Assembly (NCBI GenBank): GCA_032207245.1
Contig: CM063507.1
Span: forward strand, 90,516,560 to 90,580,559
Source of the DNA: Pardosa pseudoannulata
Taxonomy: Eukaryota > Arthropoda > Arachnida > Araneae > Lycosidae
DNA: 64,000 nt
Direction of reading: 5' to 3'
Positions 10,717 to 24,101 of the stretch are shown piece by piece. The notes under the pieces are model-generated. The model was not told the origin of the DNA and did not search any database. It saw only the letters and a list, made by a program, of their open reading frames with translations. The translations under genes were made by a program, and so were the position numbers. Positions within the stretch are counted from its first letter, which is position 1. Every line of letters starts with the position of its first letter.

Positions 10717-13700
10717 GTAAGTGGAAACATTTTTTTTTCAATTGAAACTTAGTAAAAATATTAGTAATTAATAGACTAGGATTAGTGTTTCATACTTTTA
10801 TAGTACACTATACACTTTGAGTCCTTTACATCCTTTTTTCACGGCGTCCTTCTTGTCATAGATCTGTTAAAACTTTCATTAGACTCATATATGGAAACTA
10901 TATTTCAGCATAAAGTTAGTTTTGATTGAAGAAAACATACAAATTAAAATTTTTTCATTGGCGAGTTAAAAGTCGATTTGATAGACGAGCTAGTTACATT
11001 TTTTATTTGTATATTGTGGAACAAAACTTGATTTAGCTACTCTTGTTTCTTGTTTGTTATTCAGTTTCGAATGATATTTGATTCTGTATAATAGCAACAT
11101 TTTTGGCAGGTTTTTGTTGCAAGACAATTCAATTGAACTTCTTTTTTGCTTGGCTTTGTTGGTCAGTTGTAATCTAAACGATCTGACTGACACAATATCT
11201 TCCCCCGAAGGCTCATTTCCATTAAATTTGATATCCTAATTTCAGCTCAGTTAACACTAAAACTACCGGACATTTTTTATGAGGGCAAAAATAACGAAAA
11301 ATGGGGTCATTTGACCCCTGTTGGTAGATTTATTGTTAAATTCTTTTCTTCGGAGGTAAAGTTTGGAACAGACTGAGAATGAAAAGGATGTCCACCCAAT
11401 GCCTCTGGTCTTCTTTCAAGGCGCGTTAGGATACCTCTGTCCTAATTTCGGGAAAAACTGTGATGGTATAGATTTTTTTGCATTAAAAGATACAATTATC
11501 AAGTTTCTAGAGAGAATTTCTTTAATGTTGGGAAAAAAACAGCACTTTTAACAAATTACTTGTATCTTTATATACAACCGTTGACCATTCATAGAAAGGC
11601 TTAATTTAAAATTGAGTAATGTCTTCCATAATTTACATCTTTCGAAATGCTGTTCAAAATACCAATTTTTACGTGCTTACATAATTTTTCTTTTTATCCT
11701 ATCTGCTACAAATCTTCTAAGCTATTGACAAACTTTTTATGTAAAAGTGTTTATAATTTCAAGGTAATGGCTTGATAAATTTAAAAGTCAAGGTAATAAG
11801 GTTACATGCAACTGATAATGGTAAGTCTTATTGGTAATGCGAACAATGGCCGACTGGTTAGGTTGCTGGCTTTCGGTACCTTAGTTCATGGGATTCGAAT
11901 CGCACAATGACATGGATGTTCATAGTAGTTCTGAATCGGCTTTAAGCTGTAGGTCCCGGTCTCATCAACCCTCGTGTTGCAAAATGTAGACCATATCCCT
12001 CCATACTTACCATACCTTACCGGTAATAATTTTGTTGATTATATGATGGTTACTAAAATACCCATTTTAATTAATTTTAAATATAACTTTCGTTATAAAT
12101 TGAGTTTTAAAAGTGTCTCATTCACAGGCAAATTTCGTTTTTATTGTGGTCTTGCATTGTTAGAACATGGCAATCTTGCTTTTTATTAAATTTTGGCATA
12201 TAATTCTGTTCCGCAGGTTAGTTTGCTTTGTGTCAGTTTTTGATTACTATGTTTTAGGTAATTACAAATTCGTTTAATTTAATATGTAATATATTATAGA
12301 AACTTAATATTTTTTTTATTGTGTTGATATTAGCATCATAGAACTGAAGTTTACCTTTAGTCTCATCGATATATAAGTTAATATTTGGAATTCCAGTGAA
12401 AGCAAATCTAGGAGGCGGATCCGAAGGGTTATCACAATTAATTTAAGAAAATTGTCTTGCTTGACTGATTCCATCTGTACTACTATCAGTCACCATTATC
12501 CTGGTCATCTAGTAAACTTTCGCTACTATCATTTTCAAATAATTCAGTTTCTGATTCCGAGCCACAGTTCGAATCACAAATTACCTCCATACGCTCTGAA
12601 TTATCCTTTATTTAAAAGTAAAAGTATATTATTCAACTCTTACATCAAAGTTATCAGGCGATTTGTAAAATATAACCAGAAACCTATACACTGAAAGATA
12701 ACAATTCTTCTGATCAAAACATGCGAAAAAACCCGCGCTTTTGAACCAGAGTAGAAAATACAATAAACTGCAAACTATCATTTACTGGACATCTATAGGA
12801 ATAATTTGTTACTAAAATTGGAAAAAATACGTCCGAAACAGTGCAAGCGAAATAGAAATCAGATTGCCCGAACGCCGTAGGGGAAAAACAGGGAAGGGGT
12901 TAAACCATCGCACCAAGGTCGCCGTCCACCAAGCATTGCAATGGAAAAAAATTTGCAATAGTGTGGAAGAGGCATTTGTTGTTGATGATTTGACAATAGT
13001 GTGGAGGGGACATAAAAGAAAATATCGTAATATAACTGACATTAACACTACAGATTTATAACAATACGACATATGATATCTATGCAATCATATAATTTAA
13101 AAAATCCTCGAATTTCAATGTTAATGCATATGATAGTGAAAATGCAATCTTAAATTCCGAAAATTCCTTTGATAACGCTACATCAGTAAATGCATTACTC
13201 AAAAATAATTTGGATTAAAACCACTAGAAAATCCTAATTATTAAATCTGCATTATCGGGCCTACGGGTGCCTAAAATAAAACTATTAATAGAATGTTTCA
13301 CTGATTTTGTTATAAAAACATGCAAGTTTACATAATATCCGTAAACCGTAAAATTTGAGACACAATATATTTCAAAAGTTTCCTTGATTATTACACTGCA
13401 CAATGATGTATAATAAAAAGTATTTGATTTAATACCTAAATCTAGATTGCTATGTCTAGATTGCTATAAGGTGCTTGTTTTTTGAACAATAGTGCAATTT
13501 TATTCTGACAGCTGAGTATGATTTCTGATAGAAGCATGTGGTACTTCCAGAGCATACGGTCTCAACATGCATTTCGCGTGTTCAATAGAAATTAATAAAA
13601 AAATCATTTTAGTATTGCAGACTAAAGAAGATGGTTAATTTTTCCCCCCAGAGTTAAAAAAAAAACATGTTCATTAAAAATATTCTAAAGCGATTTTAAA

Positions 13701-16700
13701 AAGTCATTTTGAAGCGGTTTTATTTTTAAAGCGGTTTGAACAGCTATCATCGTTATGTAACTTTCCCTTAATTTGGCGAAGTCTGACCGTTACACCGGAC
13801 CTGTATATTTATAACTACTCTATAACATAATTGTCAGTGTTCGCCACAGCTTACATTATCTCAAAAATGGAAAATGATATATCTTTTTTTTTGTTTATTT
13901 TACAGAGATTCTAATGTCTATACAAACATAGGAAAATAACAGAAATTAAAAAATATTTGAAAAAACATCTTGTCAAATTAATGGTTAAGTTACTGTTCAA
14001 TATGATAATTTAGTTTAAAATTTCTTGTCTGCTGAATTAGGAAACACTTTTGTCACTTATGAAAATAGAACGGATTACCATCGCATATTCTTTAAAGTTA
14101 TAATTTCTTAGTACAAGTTTTTGCTAATTTGAAATAACCCATTGTTGTGAAGATTCGGTGCGAACATCGAGCAATATATATTTTTGCTAAAGACAGAACG
14201 TATTGTGTAATGAACAGGAGTAGTGCAGACTATGAACATTAAGGTGACATCAACGATAATGAAGATTCCTAAGAAAACAGTTTATTTGCAGGATTCTAAT
14301 AACGATAATAATAAGGCAGTATTACTAAGAAAGCGTTCTAGGCGACTAAGTCACCTTTGCCCTTACAGATATGCTACTACCACACGCTTTAAGACTATTA
14401 ACTATATGCCTTATTAATGTTTGACTTTGATTTTTTGTTAATTTTAGTTATTGTTATTTAACAATGTGTAGAAATAAATATTAATCAATATTTTAATTCT
14501 TGCATATTTTTCATTAAATTTTCTAATTGAAAACTAGTTATTTAACGCCTGTTTTTTCATAATTAAATCGTCCCGGAAGGGGTAAACCCTTCCCTGTTTT
14601 GCCCGTAAGCCGTGCGTTCACAGCTTCGATATGCCCGTTTGGCTTCCGGCAATCTGATTTCTATTTCGCTTGCACTGTTTCGGCCGTATTTTTTTCCAAT
14701 TTTAGTAACATACTATTCATAAATATGGCCAGTAAATGATAGTTTGCAGTTTATTGTATTTTCTACTCTGATTGGTTCAAAAGCGCTGGATTTTTGCATG
14801 TTTTGTATCAGAAGACGAATTGTTATCTTTCACTGTATAGCTTTCTGGCTATATTTTACTAACCACCTGATAATTTTATTGATGTAAGAGTTGAATAATA
14901 AATTTTTACTTTTAAATAATGGATAATTCAGATCGTAGGGAGCTAATTTCTTGTGATTTGAACTGTGACTAGGAATCTGAAACTGAATTATCTGTAAATG
15001 ATAGTAGCAAAAGTTTACTAGATGATTTGGATAGTAGTGACTCTGATAGTAGTACAGATGGAATTATTCAAGCAAGATAATTTTTTGAAAATTATTGTGA
15101 TAATCCTTCTGATCCGCCTCCTAGATTTGCTTCCACTAGTATTAAAAAAATTAACTTGGATATCGATGAGACTAAAGGTAAACTTAAGTTCTATGATGCC
15201 TTCATAGAAAGAAAAACAGTTGTAATAAATGCTTAATATTAGAAATGTTAATTTTAATGACATATCTTTACTTAAAAATGTAAAATAAAGTGCAATAAAT
15301 GTGACATTTCTGATCGAATTCTGGAAAAAAAATTAAACTGTTAAAGGGTTAAAGATAAAATATCTCTTCAGACTAGCTTACTCGATTTGGACACTGCTTT
15401 GTACCACAAAAATTGCCCGCAAACTAATAGTATATCATGATCGACTGTTTAGTGATATCTGATCTAAAAATGAGTATAAGCGTGTGAACAAATCCTTCAG
15501 TGAGAACTATTTGTTAACTGTGCCTTTTGCTTTTTTGTAGGCAGGAGAATGCTGGAGTGCTGTCCGCCAAAAACCTGGCATTGGGATTTAAACAGCGCTT
15601 CCCCCTGGTATGTTATGATCTTTTACATGTTTTTCTTCTCAATATTGTGTTATTCCACCATAAAACTAAACTCGCGCATTCATTAGAAAATATAACACGA
15701 AAGTCTTCATCTTTTAAAGGATGAAAGAGGAGAGCTGTAGTTTTAGAAAATCACTTAACTTTAAGTAACATTTTCTTTAAACCCAATATTCGTCGTCACA
15801 ATATCTCATGTGGACTACTCTTTAAACCAGATGTTCGTAGCCTTATTCCCAGTCTTTGAACATCTCACAAACGGGAAATTGCTGTCGGGTGCAGTTAAAA
15901 CTTTTAAGGTTTCTTTTTTATTTTACTTATTAGCATCATTAACAATGCGAGAGTGCAGCTATGTTTTAAATAAGGTTTGCGAAACTGATTTTCTCGCCGC
16001 ACTCAGACGTTGTGGGTTGCATGCCTAAGTATTTTTTCGCGACTCCAGGATGCGTGTGGTGTGGTCTGTGGAAAAGATTCAACTTAAACTTCACCAAGTT
16101 TCGAGAATTGTGATTGGTCGTCAGGAGGCTATTTAGCACCTTGCCTGAAGCACCAGTCGATCTGGGCAGAGCCGGGAAAGGACGCATTGTGCACAAGACA
16201 ATAGAACAACGGGTGCATCAGAACAGGATAATGGATAAAGTATAGTGTTGCAGGGGTAGTTTAGAAGGAAGGAAAGGAATGCAGCGTGCTCTTGGACTTT
16301 GGCAATTTTTCTTTCCCGTGTAGCACGAGCAGTGATTCTTTTACTTTTTATTTTTTTATATATTTCCTTATCTCTTGTTCTATATTTGAATATTGTAATA
16401 TAGATTAGTGGCATTTTACTATAATTGATAATAAAGACGATATAAAGCAAACTTGGCTTATTAATGAAGTAACAACTGCAATGTACTAAAAATGTAGCAA
16501 ATTCAAAATAGTTAGTTTTAATGCGATTTTAGGCGTTTTATATTATCCACTAATTTTTCAAAGTCGGGCGTGTACTATATTTCCAATCTTACAATATCTT
16601 CAAGATTGCTTTTGTTAAGTTGATATCTGATTCAAGATTTAATTATGTTCATTTTTGAATACAATGATTCACACAAAAAGTCTAACCGAAAAAGGATTTT

Positions 16701-19700
16701 AATATTTTTATGCGTGTCTAGTTCTAGACTTAATATTTACATATGCATACTTTGATTTATTAAATGAAATGCGTAATAATATATATTCTCTTTTACAGGC
16801 AAGTGTCCATGCCAGGATAACACCTGTGTAAGTTATTTATTTTTATTCTGTAACAGATAATAATAATATTATTTGATTTCGTTAAATATTTGAAATACAA
16901 TTGAAAGTTAATTACGTAAAGAAGGAAACTGGGATTAATATGAAAAAAATAGTAAGATTTTAAGCCATTTTATCTGTTTAGCGATATGCTAATATAACCT
17001 TGAAATATAAAATGGCCTTTATACTTTATATATCACAAAAACAATGTCAATGGGGAAAATATTAGCTATCAGTGCACTACTTCATCTTAAAATTCGAGCT
17101 TTTTTAAAGCACAGAGCTAAATTTCGCCAAATATATACGGCACTCCCTTTGTGCTTAAACTTTTGCTCAAATTTCAGCAAAATAAGTCAAATGAGAGATT
17201 TAATTGATAAATATTATAAACTAATACAATATTATCTATATCAACTGTTATGCGTTTCCATGTCCCCCGGATTCCTTTTAATTACAAGAATCCTTTACAT
17301 TATCAGAAAAGTAGCGACAAATGGGACGATACTGGCGAACTTTCCACGGGAAGTATTTATTGCCAAAATGGCAAATATAATATTGTACTTTGGACGAACC
17401 GATTTCGAGCTTCACAGAATAGAAATATCGTTTCTTCTCTTGCCCCAAATCAAGTAGGGCATTCTAAAATTGGCAGATTTTCGTTGCCCAAAGTGAGTTC
17501 AGGCATCGCAGGCAAGGGGATAATCCCACTTAGAAATGAAACAGCTAAATCTGAAATGACTATGATGCTCTGTCAGGTGTTTCTATTTTTCCCTGTCAGG
17601 TGTTTCTATTTTTCCCTGTCAAATGAGTATGTTAACACTGTTAACACATTGTATGCGGGACACGTACTAGTACTTTTTCTGATGACTGATACTTAAAATC
17701 GGGTCACGTACTAGTACGGGTTAGTGTAACAAAATGGCTTGTTTGTGGGTACAAATATAACGGTATATGCAGGAAAATGAAGTGGACTGTTCTTGTCTAT
17801 TACATCGATCCTGCGAAGACAAATAAAAACTAGTATTTACATTAGTCGATGCGGTACCACAGAACGGGAAGGTTAATTAAAAATTAAATTTAGATTTAAA
17901 ATTAATTTTTATATATCCTTGCGAAAACTATTATACATATGTATATATTTGTATTTATATAAATGTTTGTCAATTTATATATTTGTTTATATATTTCAAT
18001 TTAAAATACGAAAATTTGAATAAAAAGATAAATAATTTTCGATGTATTGAGATTTACCTGAATAATTAAATTTACGCTCCACACGCCCGATCCCGGTACA
18101 ATTCGGCTGCGAAATGTACCCGCACACAATGTATTAACAGAATAAGTAGTGCGTTGCCCAAAACTGTTATAGAATAAACACAATATAGAAGGTAATAACT
18201 AAATCTAAATTATTTTGCTGTCATGTCAGTAGATTAATGTTGCTCATTCTACTTACCGTTTAAATCTTATCCTCTATGCATCTACTGTGAACAATATGTT
18301 TTTTTCAGATACTGACGTTTTTCCTATTTATTTTCAGGAGGCCAAGGCAGAAAAGGAGGAGAACTCCGTCATCAACATCGACGGAGGTAGAGTATATTTT
18401 TTTTATAAATGGCATTTTCTGTTAACGGTTCCCACATCTGGTACTTTTTCCAACATTCATTGATCATTCCAAATGTTTACCGTAGACAAGATTCGAATTT
18501 AAGAATAAAATTAAATGTGTCTAAGTTAGTATTTCTACGTTGAAACATAAACATACTTCAAATGTAAGATATAAAATAAAAGTAGAACTATGTGCTTTCA
18601 ATAAGTAAGGCAGTCGTAACTTCTGGTTAGTCATTTTTTGTAGCAGTATTAATGGTGTAATTGGAGAGCACTACAGTATCTTCTGCTACAGAAATTTTGA
18701 GTATCGATAATGGGAGTTAGTCACCTTAAAAATGGCATTTATTATATCATCCGTTGTTGAGCAGTGATACGATAACTTTTAACTAAAGGTTAGGAAATTG
18801 GTGAAACACTTTAAAAAAATAATCCGCATTTATAGAATAGACAACATTCAACATATCAATTTGGCAAGATGGCTGTAAACGGTTTAATGGCGGTGTGCTC
18901 CGAAATGAGTCACGTGACAGTGACTCGTTACAGCCGATAGACCTCTCTGAAAAGGGGATTTTCAAACTGATATTGTGCTGCTACAAATCTCAACATTAAT
19001 AGCCATTATATCGAAAATCTGATCTGTAATATTTTCATTTACGTTTCATATTTGTATTAATTGCACTATTTAATGTTTATAATTATGTGCGTTACTTATT
19101 GATAACCACCACTCTCTGTATAACAGTATTACAAACGTTAAAACAAATCATTCGATAGTACACAAATTTGCTTTTTGAAAATATAACGTTTATGTTTACT
19201 TTTGTCGATGAAGAGTCTTAAATTACTGACAAAATTCTGCAGTGATTAAAGGGGGGGGGGGAAATGCTATTAACTAAACAAGTTAAATTTTTCCTTATAG
19301 AAAATAGTGATGTATTACTTGAATAAGGTGCATCATCGACTGTTATGCCTCTAGATACTTTCAGTTATAAGGGGTACATCCCCTATGAGAAGGAATTAAT
19401 GAGTTATGGTACACAAAATTAAGCAAATCGCAAGTTTATGCATTCCCTGGAATATGTGAACAATTGTTCCTTCCACATCACTACCGCACCAAAACATTGT
19501 CATGCATCTTCCACGCTATAGCCAATTGTTCACCAATGAAGTACATGCCCTGATGGTGACCTTGGACGATTGTTCAATGGTTGCATCCACACCCTGGGCC
19601 ACTAAATGAGCCAAGAGAGTGGATGTTGTTCATAGCTTATTGCGCACTTCAGAAGCGCATGTAGCGATCGTTAGTATTTGGAGAAAAACTTCTTATGAAT

Positions 19701-22700
19701 CCATCCTATGCCATCGTCGACATCTATAAGCCACATCACCTCCGCACAGTGGGAGAGACTTGAAGTGGTCGATAGTTTGGAGAGGGCTTTAAGTAACAAA
19801 CTTTATCAACAATATTATCACTTAATATTTAAGGTAACGCGAAAATTATAGATTCCTAATGTAATCGTGCCATGCAATCAAATATTAAGTAGGCGTCCAA
19901 TATAATTGTCTTTTGTTTTTTCAGGAGGACGATGATCCTCCACAGAAAAGGGGTGTGGCTACCACCACCTCTGCCGCCCCTGCAGCCACCACCACCATGG
20001 CAACTTCCACCGCGGGACCTACCCTGAGGACGCGAAGGACGCGGGCAAGTCATGTAAGTAATTCTTATTCTTTTTTTACTGGACTATATCTGCGCATCAA
20101 TGTTAAAGAGTGTTATGTCACAAATTCAAAATTTTACTACAGAACAACAAAGAATTTTTACACAATATTTTCTGTTGAGTGGTGTAGAGTGAAAAGCCTT
20201 ATCGTCATTGTGGTAACAAAATAGACATAGATCCTGTAAACAAATGAAAATAATAGGAACAAGAAGCTTCGAGTCCAAGTGAGGGAGGGGGAGGTTTTTA
20301 CATAGAAGCAATATATCTTTCTACATTCAGAAAGTCTCAATTGTAGGAAATTGATGTAATGTTTTAGCACCTAGTAGATAAGTCATACATGACTACGCAA
20401 AAATCTCTTTAAATGGTCAAAGTGTCCTTTAGAATGGAGTTTGACTGCATACTTGTATACTTGTATTAACTTATTTACTTGAATTTGAATAAAAACATTT
20501 TCACGAATTCTAATTGTCCTAAATACAGATTTTTAATTACTATTATTTGGACAAACAATCGTAATCTGTTACTGCCCGTGGTTATTCCCTCTACAGAGCT
20601 ACTTGAGGTTTATATATTTTTATGTACTCGTTATCAGTTACTGCCGCAGCCTTTTTGCTGTTAAAATTTTATAGGAGCAATATAACGTTAGTTTGACACG
20701 CGAATCTAATTATTTTTATTTCCTAATATAAAATTCCGGTAATTTCAGAAATAGGTTGAATTTTTTTCCCTGTAAATTGCAATTTTTTTTATTTTTGTCT
20801 AAAAATGTTTTCCTTAGGCATGGAAATATCCCATACATTTACTGTCTTAGTATACAGAATAATACATATTTTACTTAAATTTGCTACAAAAACATATTGC
20901 GAGAAAAGAAATTAAATTTTTCCTCGCCGTGTATATTTCTTATATTATTCTTCTAAATAAACTTTTAGAATTGCCAAAACTATAATTTTATTAAAATCAG
21001 ATTATAGAATAACTGTAAAAGTATTAATTCTGAAAGGTTCAGAATGTATTTTATTATGAATTGAAAAAAGGCTGGTTTCTGACGAAAGTATTCAGTTTCA
21101 AAATGTACTATATCCCCATAAAACATTGACAATTTAGAAAAATTAAATTTTGAACAGTATGATAGCACATTATATCGTCATTTCATCTAGTTGCAAGTAA
21201 TACTTGTTTATATACACAAATATTAATATATATATATGTAATACTTGCACACATACATACCCATTCACTTCCAAAAGTTAAGAACGGAGATATAAAATGC
21301 AAAAAAATCTGCAAATACTACTTTGATTGACACAAACTTTGGCAGGAAAGTAGCATGTATATTTATGCATAAAACAAAATCAATAATTATATACAGAAAT
21401 GAAATGCCGAACGATGGCTGATTGGTTAGTGTACTGGCCTTCGGTTCCGGAGATCGTGGGTTCGAATCCCAACGTGTCATGGATATTCGTAGTCGTTCGG
21501 AATCGGCTTTAAGCTGTAGATCCCGGTAAATATAGCTCTCGTGTTGCAGAAAGTAGACCGTGCCTGTTACCTCATTCTATAGAGAATTGAATTTATTTTT
21601 TGCCAGCGATCAATTGTCAGCTTTGCGTAAAGTTTTTTCAATGATGTTATAAAAATATTAAGAAAATTTTAATGCGGATTAAATCGTAAATTCTTTTATT
21701 TCTCCATTTAAATGTAATACATACTCTACTGACGCAGTCGGACCTCCCTATAATGCATCTAAAATTCTCTCATGTCTACGATAATGGTACCGTATTTTTT
21801 CCAATTTTAGTAACAAATTATTCGTATAGATGTCCAGTAAATGATAGTTTACAATTTATTTTATTTTCTACTCTGATTGTTTCAAAAGCGCGGTTTTTTT
21901 CGCATGTTTTGTATGAGAAGACTAATTGTTATCTTTCAGTCTATAGCTTTCTGGTTATACTATACTAACCGCCTGATAATTTTATTGGTGTAAGAGTTGA
22001 ATAATATATTTTTACTTTTAATAATGGATAATTCAGAGAGTAGGGAGCTAATTTCTTGCGTTTCGAACTGTGACTCGGAATCAAACTGAATTATCTGTAA
22101 ATGATAGTAGCGAAAGTTTACTAGATAACTTGGATAGTAGTGACTCTGGTAGTAGTACAGATGGAATCAGTCAAGCAAGAAAATTTTTTAAAATTGTGAT
22201 AATCATTCGGATGTGCCTCCTAGATTTTCTTTCGCTGCAATTCCAAAAATTAACTTGGATATCGATGAGACTAAAGGTAAACTTTAGTTTTATGATGCTT
22301 TCATAGAAAGAAAGAAAGTTGTAATAAATGCTTAAAAATATTAAAAATGTTAATTTTAATAACATATCTTTACTTAAATATGTAAAATGAACAAAAATAT
22401 GCAATAAAAGAATGCGATTTTTTCATCGAATTCTGGAAAAAAAGAAACTTTCAAAGGGTTGATTATATTTCGCTTGTAGCGAAAGTATTTTACTGCTACA
22501 AATACTTGCATATTTCTTGAGTTTGATCTTTTGCAGACTGAGTTTGAAATCTGCTGCAGCAAGATTAAATTTATTATTATTACTTATTAATTAAATCTTT
22601 AAATATTATTGTATGTTTCTACAGGTAGGCCAGCCTCCCATGACGAGGAGCCGAGCCCGGCTTGCAGCAGCCGCCGCCGCAGCAGCAGCAGCAGCAGCGC

Positions 22701-24056
22701 CCCCACCAGGGACGTCTCCGTCGACGGCTGGACCGTCACTACTCCCGACGGCAGGCCCGTCACGACTCCCGACGGCAGGCCCGTCACTACTCCCGACGGC
22801 AGGCCCGTCACGACTCCCGACGGCAGGCCCGTCACGACTCCCGACGGCAGGCCCGTCACGACTCCCGACGGCAGGCCCGTCACGACTTCCGACGGCAGGC
22901 CCGTCACGACTTCCGACGGCAGGCCCGTCACGACTTCCGACGGCAGGCCCGTCACGACTTCCGACGGCAGGCCCGTCACGACTTCCGACGGCAGGCCGTC
23001 ACGACTTCCGACGGCAGGGCCCGTCACGACTTCCGACGGCAGGGCCGTCACGACTTCCGACGGCAGGGCCGTCACGACTTCCGACGGCAGGGCCGTCACG
23101 ACTTCCGACGGCAGGGCCCGTCACGACTTCCGACGGCAGGGCCCGTCACGACTTCCGACGGCAGGCCCGTCACTACTCCCGACGGCAGGCCCGTCACGAC
23201 TTCCGACGGCAGGGCCGTCCCGACTTCCGACGGCAGGGCCGTCACTACTTCCGACGGCAGGGCCGTCCCGACTTCCGACGGCAGGGCCGTCCCGACTTCC
23301 GACGGCAGGGCCGTCCCGACTTCCGACGGCAGGGCCGTCCCGACTTCCGACGGCAGGGCCGTCCCGACTTCCGACGGCAGGGCCGTCCCGACCTCCGACG
23401 GCAGGGCCGTCCCGACCTCCGACGGCAGGGCCGTCCCGACCTCCGACGGCAGGGCCGTCCCGACCTCCGACGGCAGGGCCGTCACCACCTTTAGTCGACT
23501 CCGACGATGAGCCAGCTGCTGGGCCAAGGGAGTTTGACTACCGCGCCGCCTTCCCTCACGGAGACAGGGGTTATGATGTGAGTAACATTTCAAAACTATC
23601 TTCTATCTGGAATATTTGAATTCAAAATATAATTATTAATTGAAAAAAAAATTGCCAGTCTACATTACCTTAAACACGGGTCATCATTTTTTAATATCTT
23701 CGGTTCCAGTTTTTAAAGCAGAGATTCGAAATCCGCTTTTAGATTGTATGACATGCATGAATAATATTGCGTATGAGAGTATAAAAGTGCAAGTGTAAAA
23801 ATAAGGTCTCTATTCAGCTGTATAAATAGTTAGCCCTCGTTTATATTTAGGTATTAACCTGTGATCAAATGTATAGTGGTATTTATTTTGGTAATTCACA
23901 AAGACCAAGTATTACTTTGGTTGCGCTGTGTAAAATATTTAAGTACTAAATTCAACCACAGGTTCTAATAGGCTATAGACTTAAGAATAAGATAATAAAC
24001 CAAAAAAAGCTAAATTAAAAGTAACAAATCAGCTTCAAATAAAAGTAAATTTATTA

Positions 24057-24101
<45 letters not shown>

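Larger units (their letters stand above)
10717..15540 (+). other. Intron 1 (4.8 kb), full of TTAA elements
   Basis: Between exons a and b lie an 89-bp TTAA MITE, a SINE and two inverted copies of a piggyBac-type family (listed separately). The rest, including about 12.02-12.33 kb and 12.90-14.58 kb, is AT-rich with no recognised feature. Confidence 0.75.
20054..22624 (+). other. Intron 5 (2.6 kb)
   Basis: Contains the SINE at 21407-21565 and the family-2 piggyBac-type element at 21790-22462. The first 1.3 kb is AT-rich with nothing recognised. Confidence 0.75.

Noticed and set aside
15950..16450. GC-richer tract possibly an LTR
   Set aside because: An attggtcgtc motif, a TATA-like tract and an aataaa can be found, but no terminal inverted bases, primer-binding site or partner LTR.
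17044..17696. Two overlapping open frames of 137 and 148 codons in intron 3
   Set aside because: No exon-like composition, no recognised motif, overlapping in two frames and running into a repeat; likely chance.
19440..19800. Codon-like balanced tract, possible hAT or exon remnant
   Set aside because: Short stretches translate plausibly, but no family motif could be lined up and no splice pair fits the gene's phases.
21407..21565. Functional tRNA gene
   Set aside because: A and B boxes are present, but no cloverleaf can be closed and the same head is attached to a conserved non-tRNA body in several copies, which makes it a SINE.
22599..23593. Long open frames on both strands over the VNTR (up to 336 aa on + and 166 aa on -)
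   Set aside because: They arise because the 24-bp unit contains no stop in most frames. Only the frame joined in phase to exons e and g is kept.
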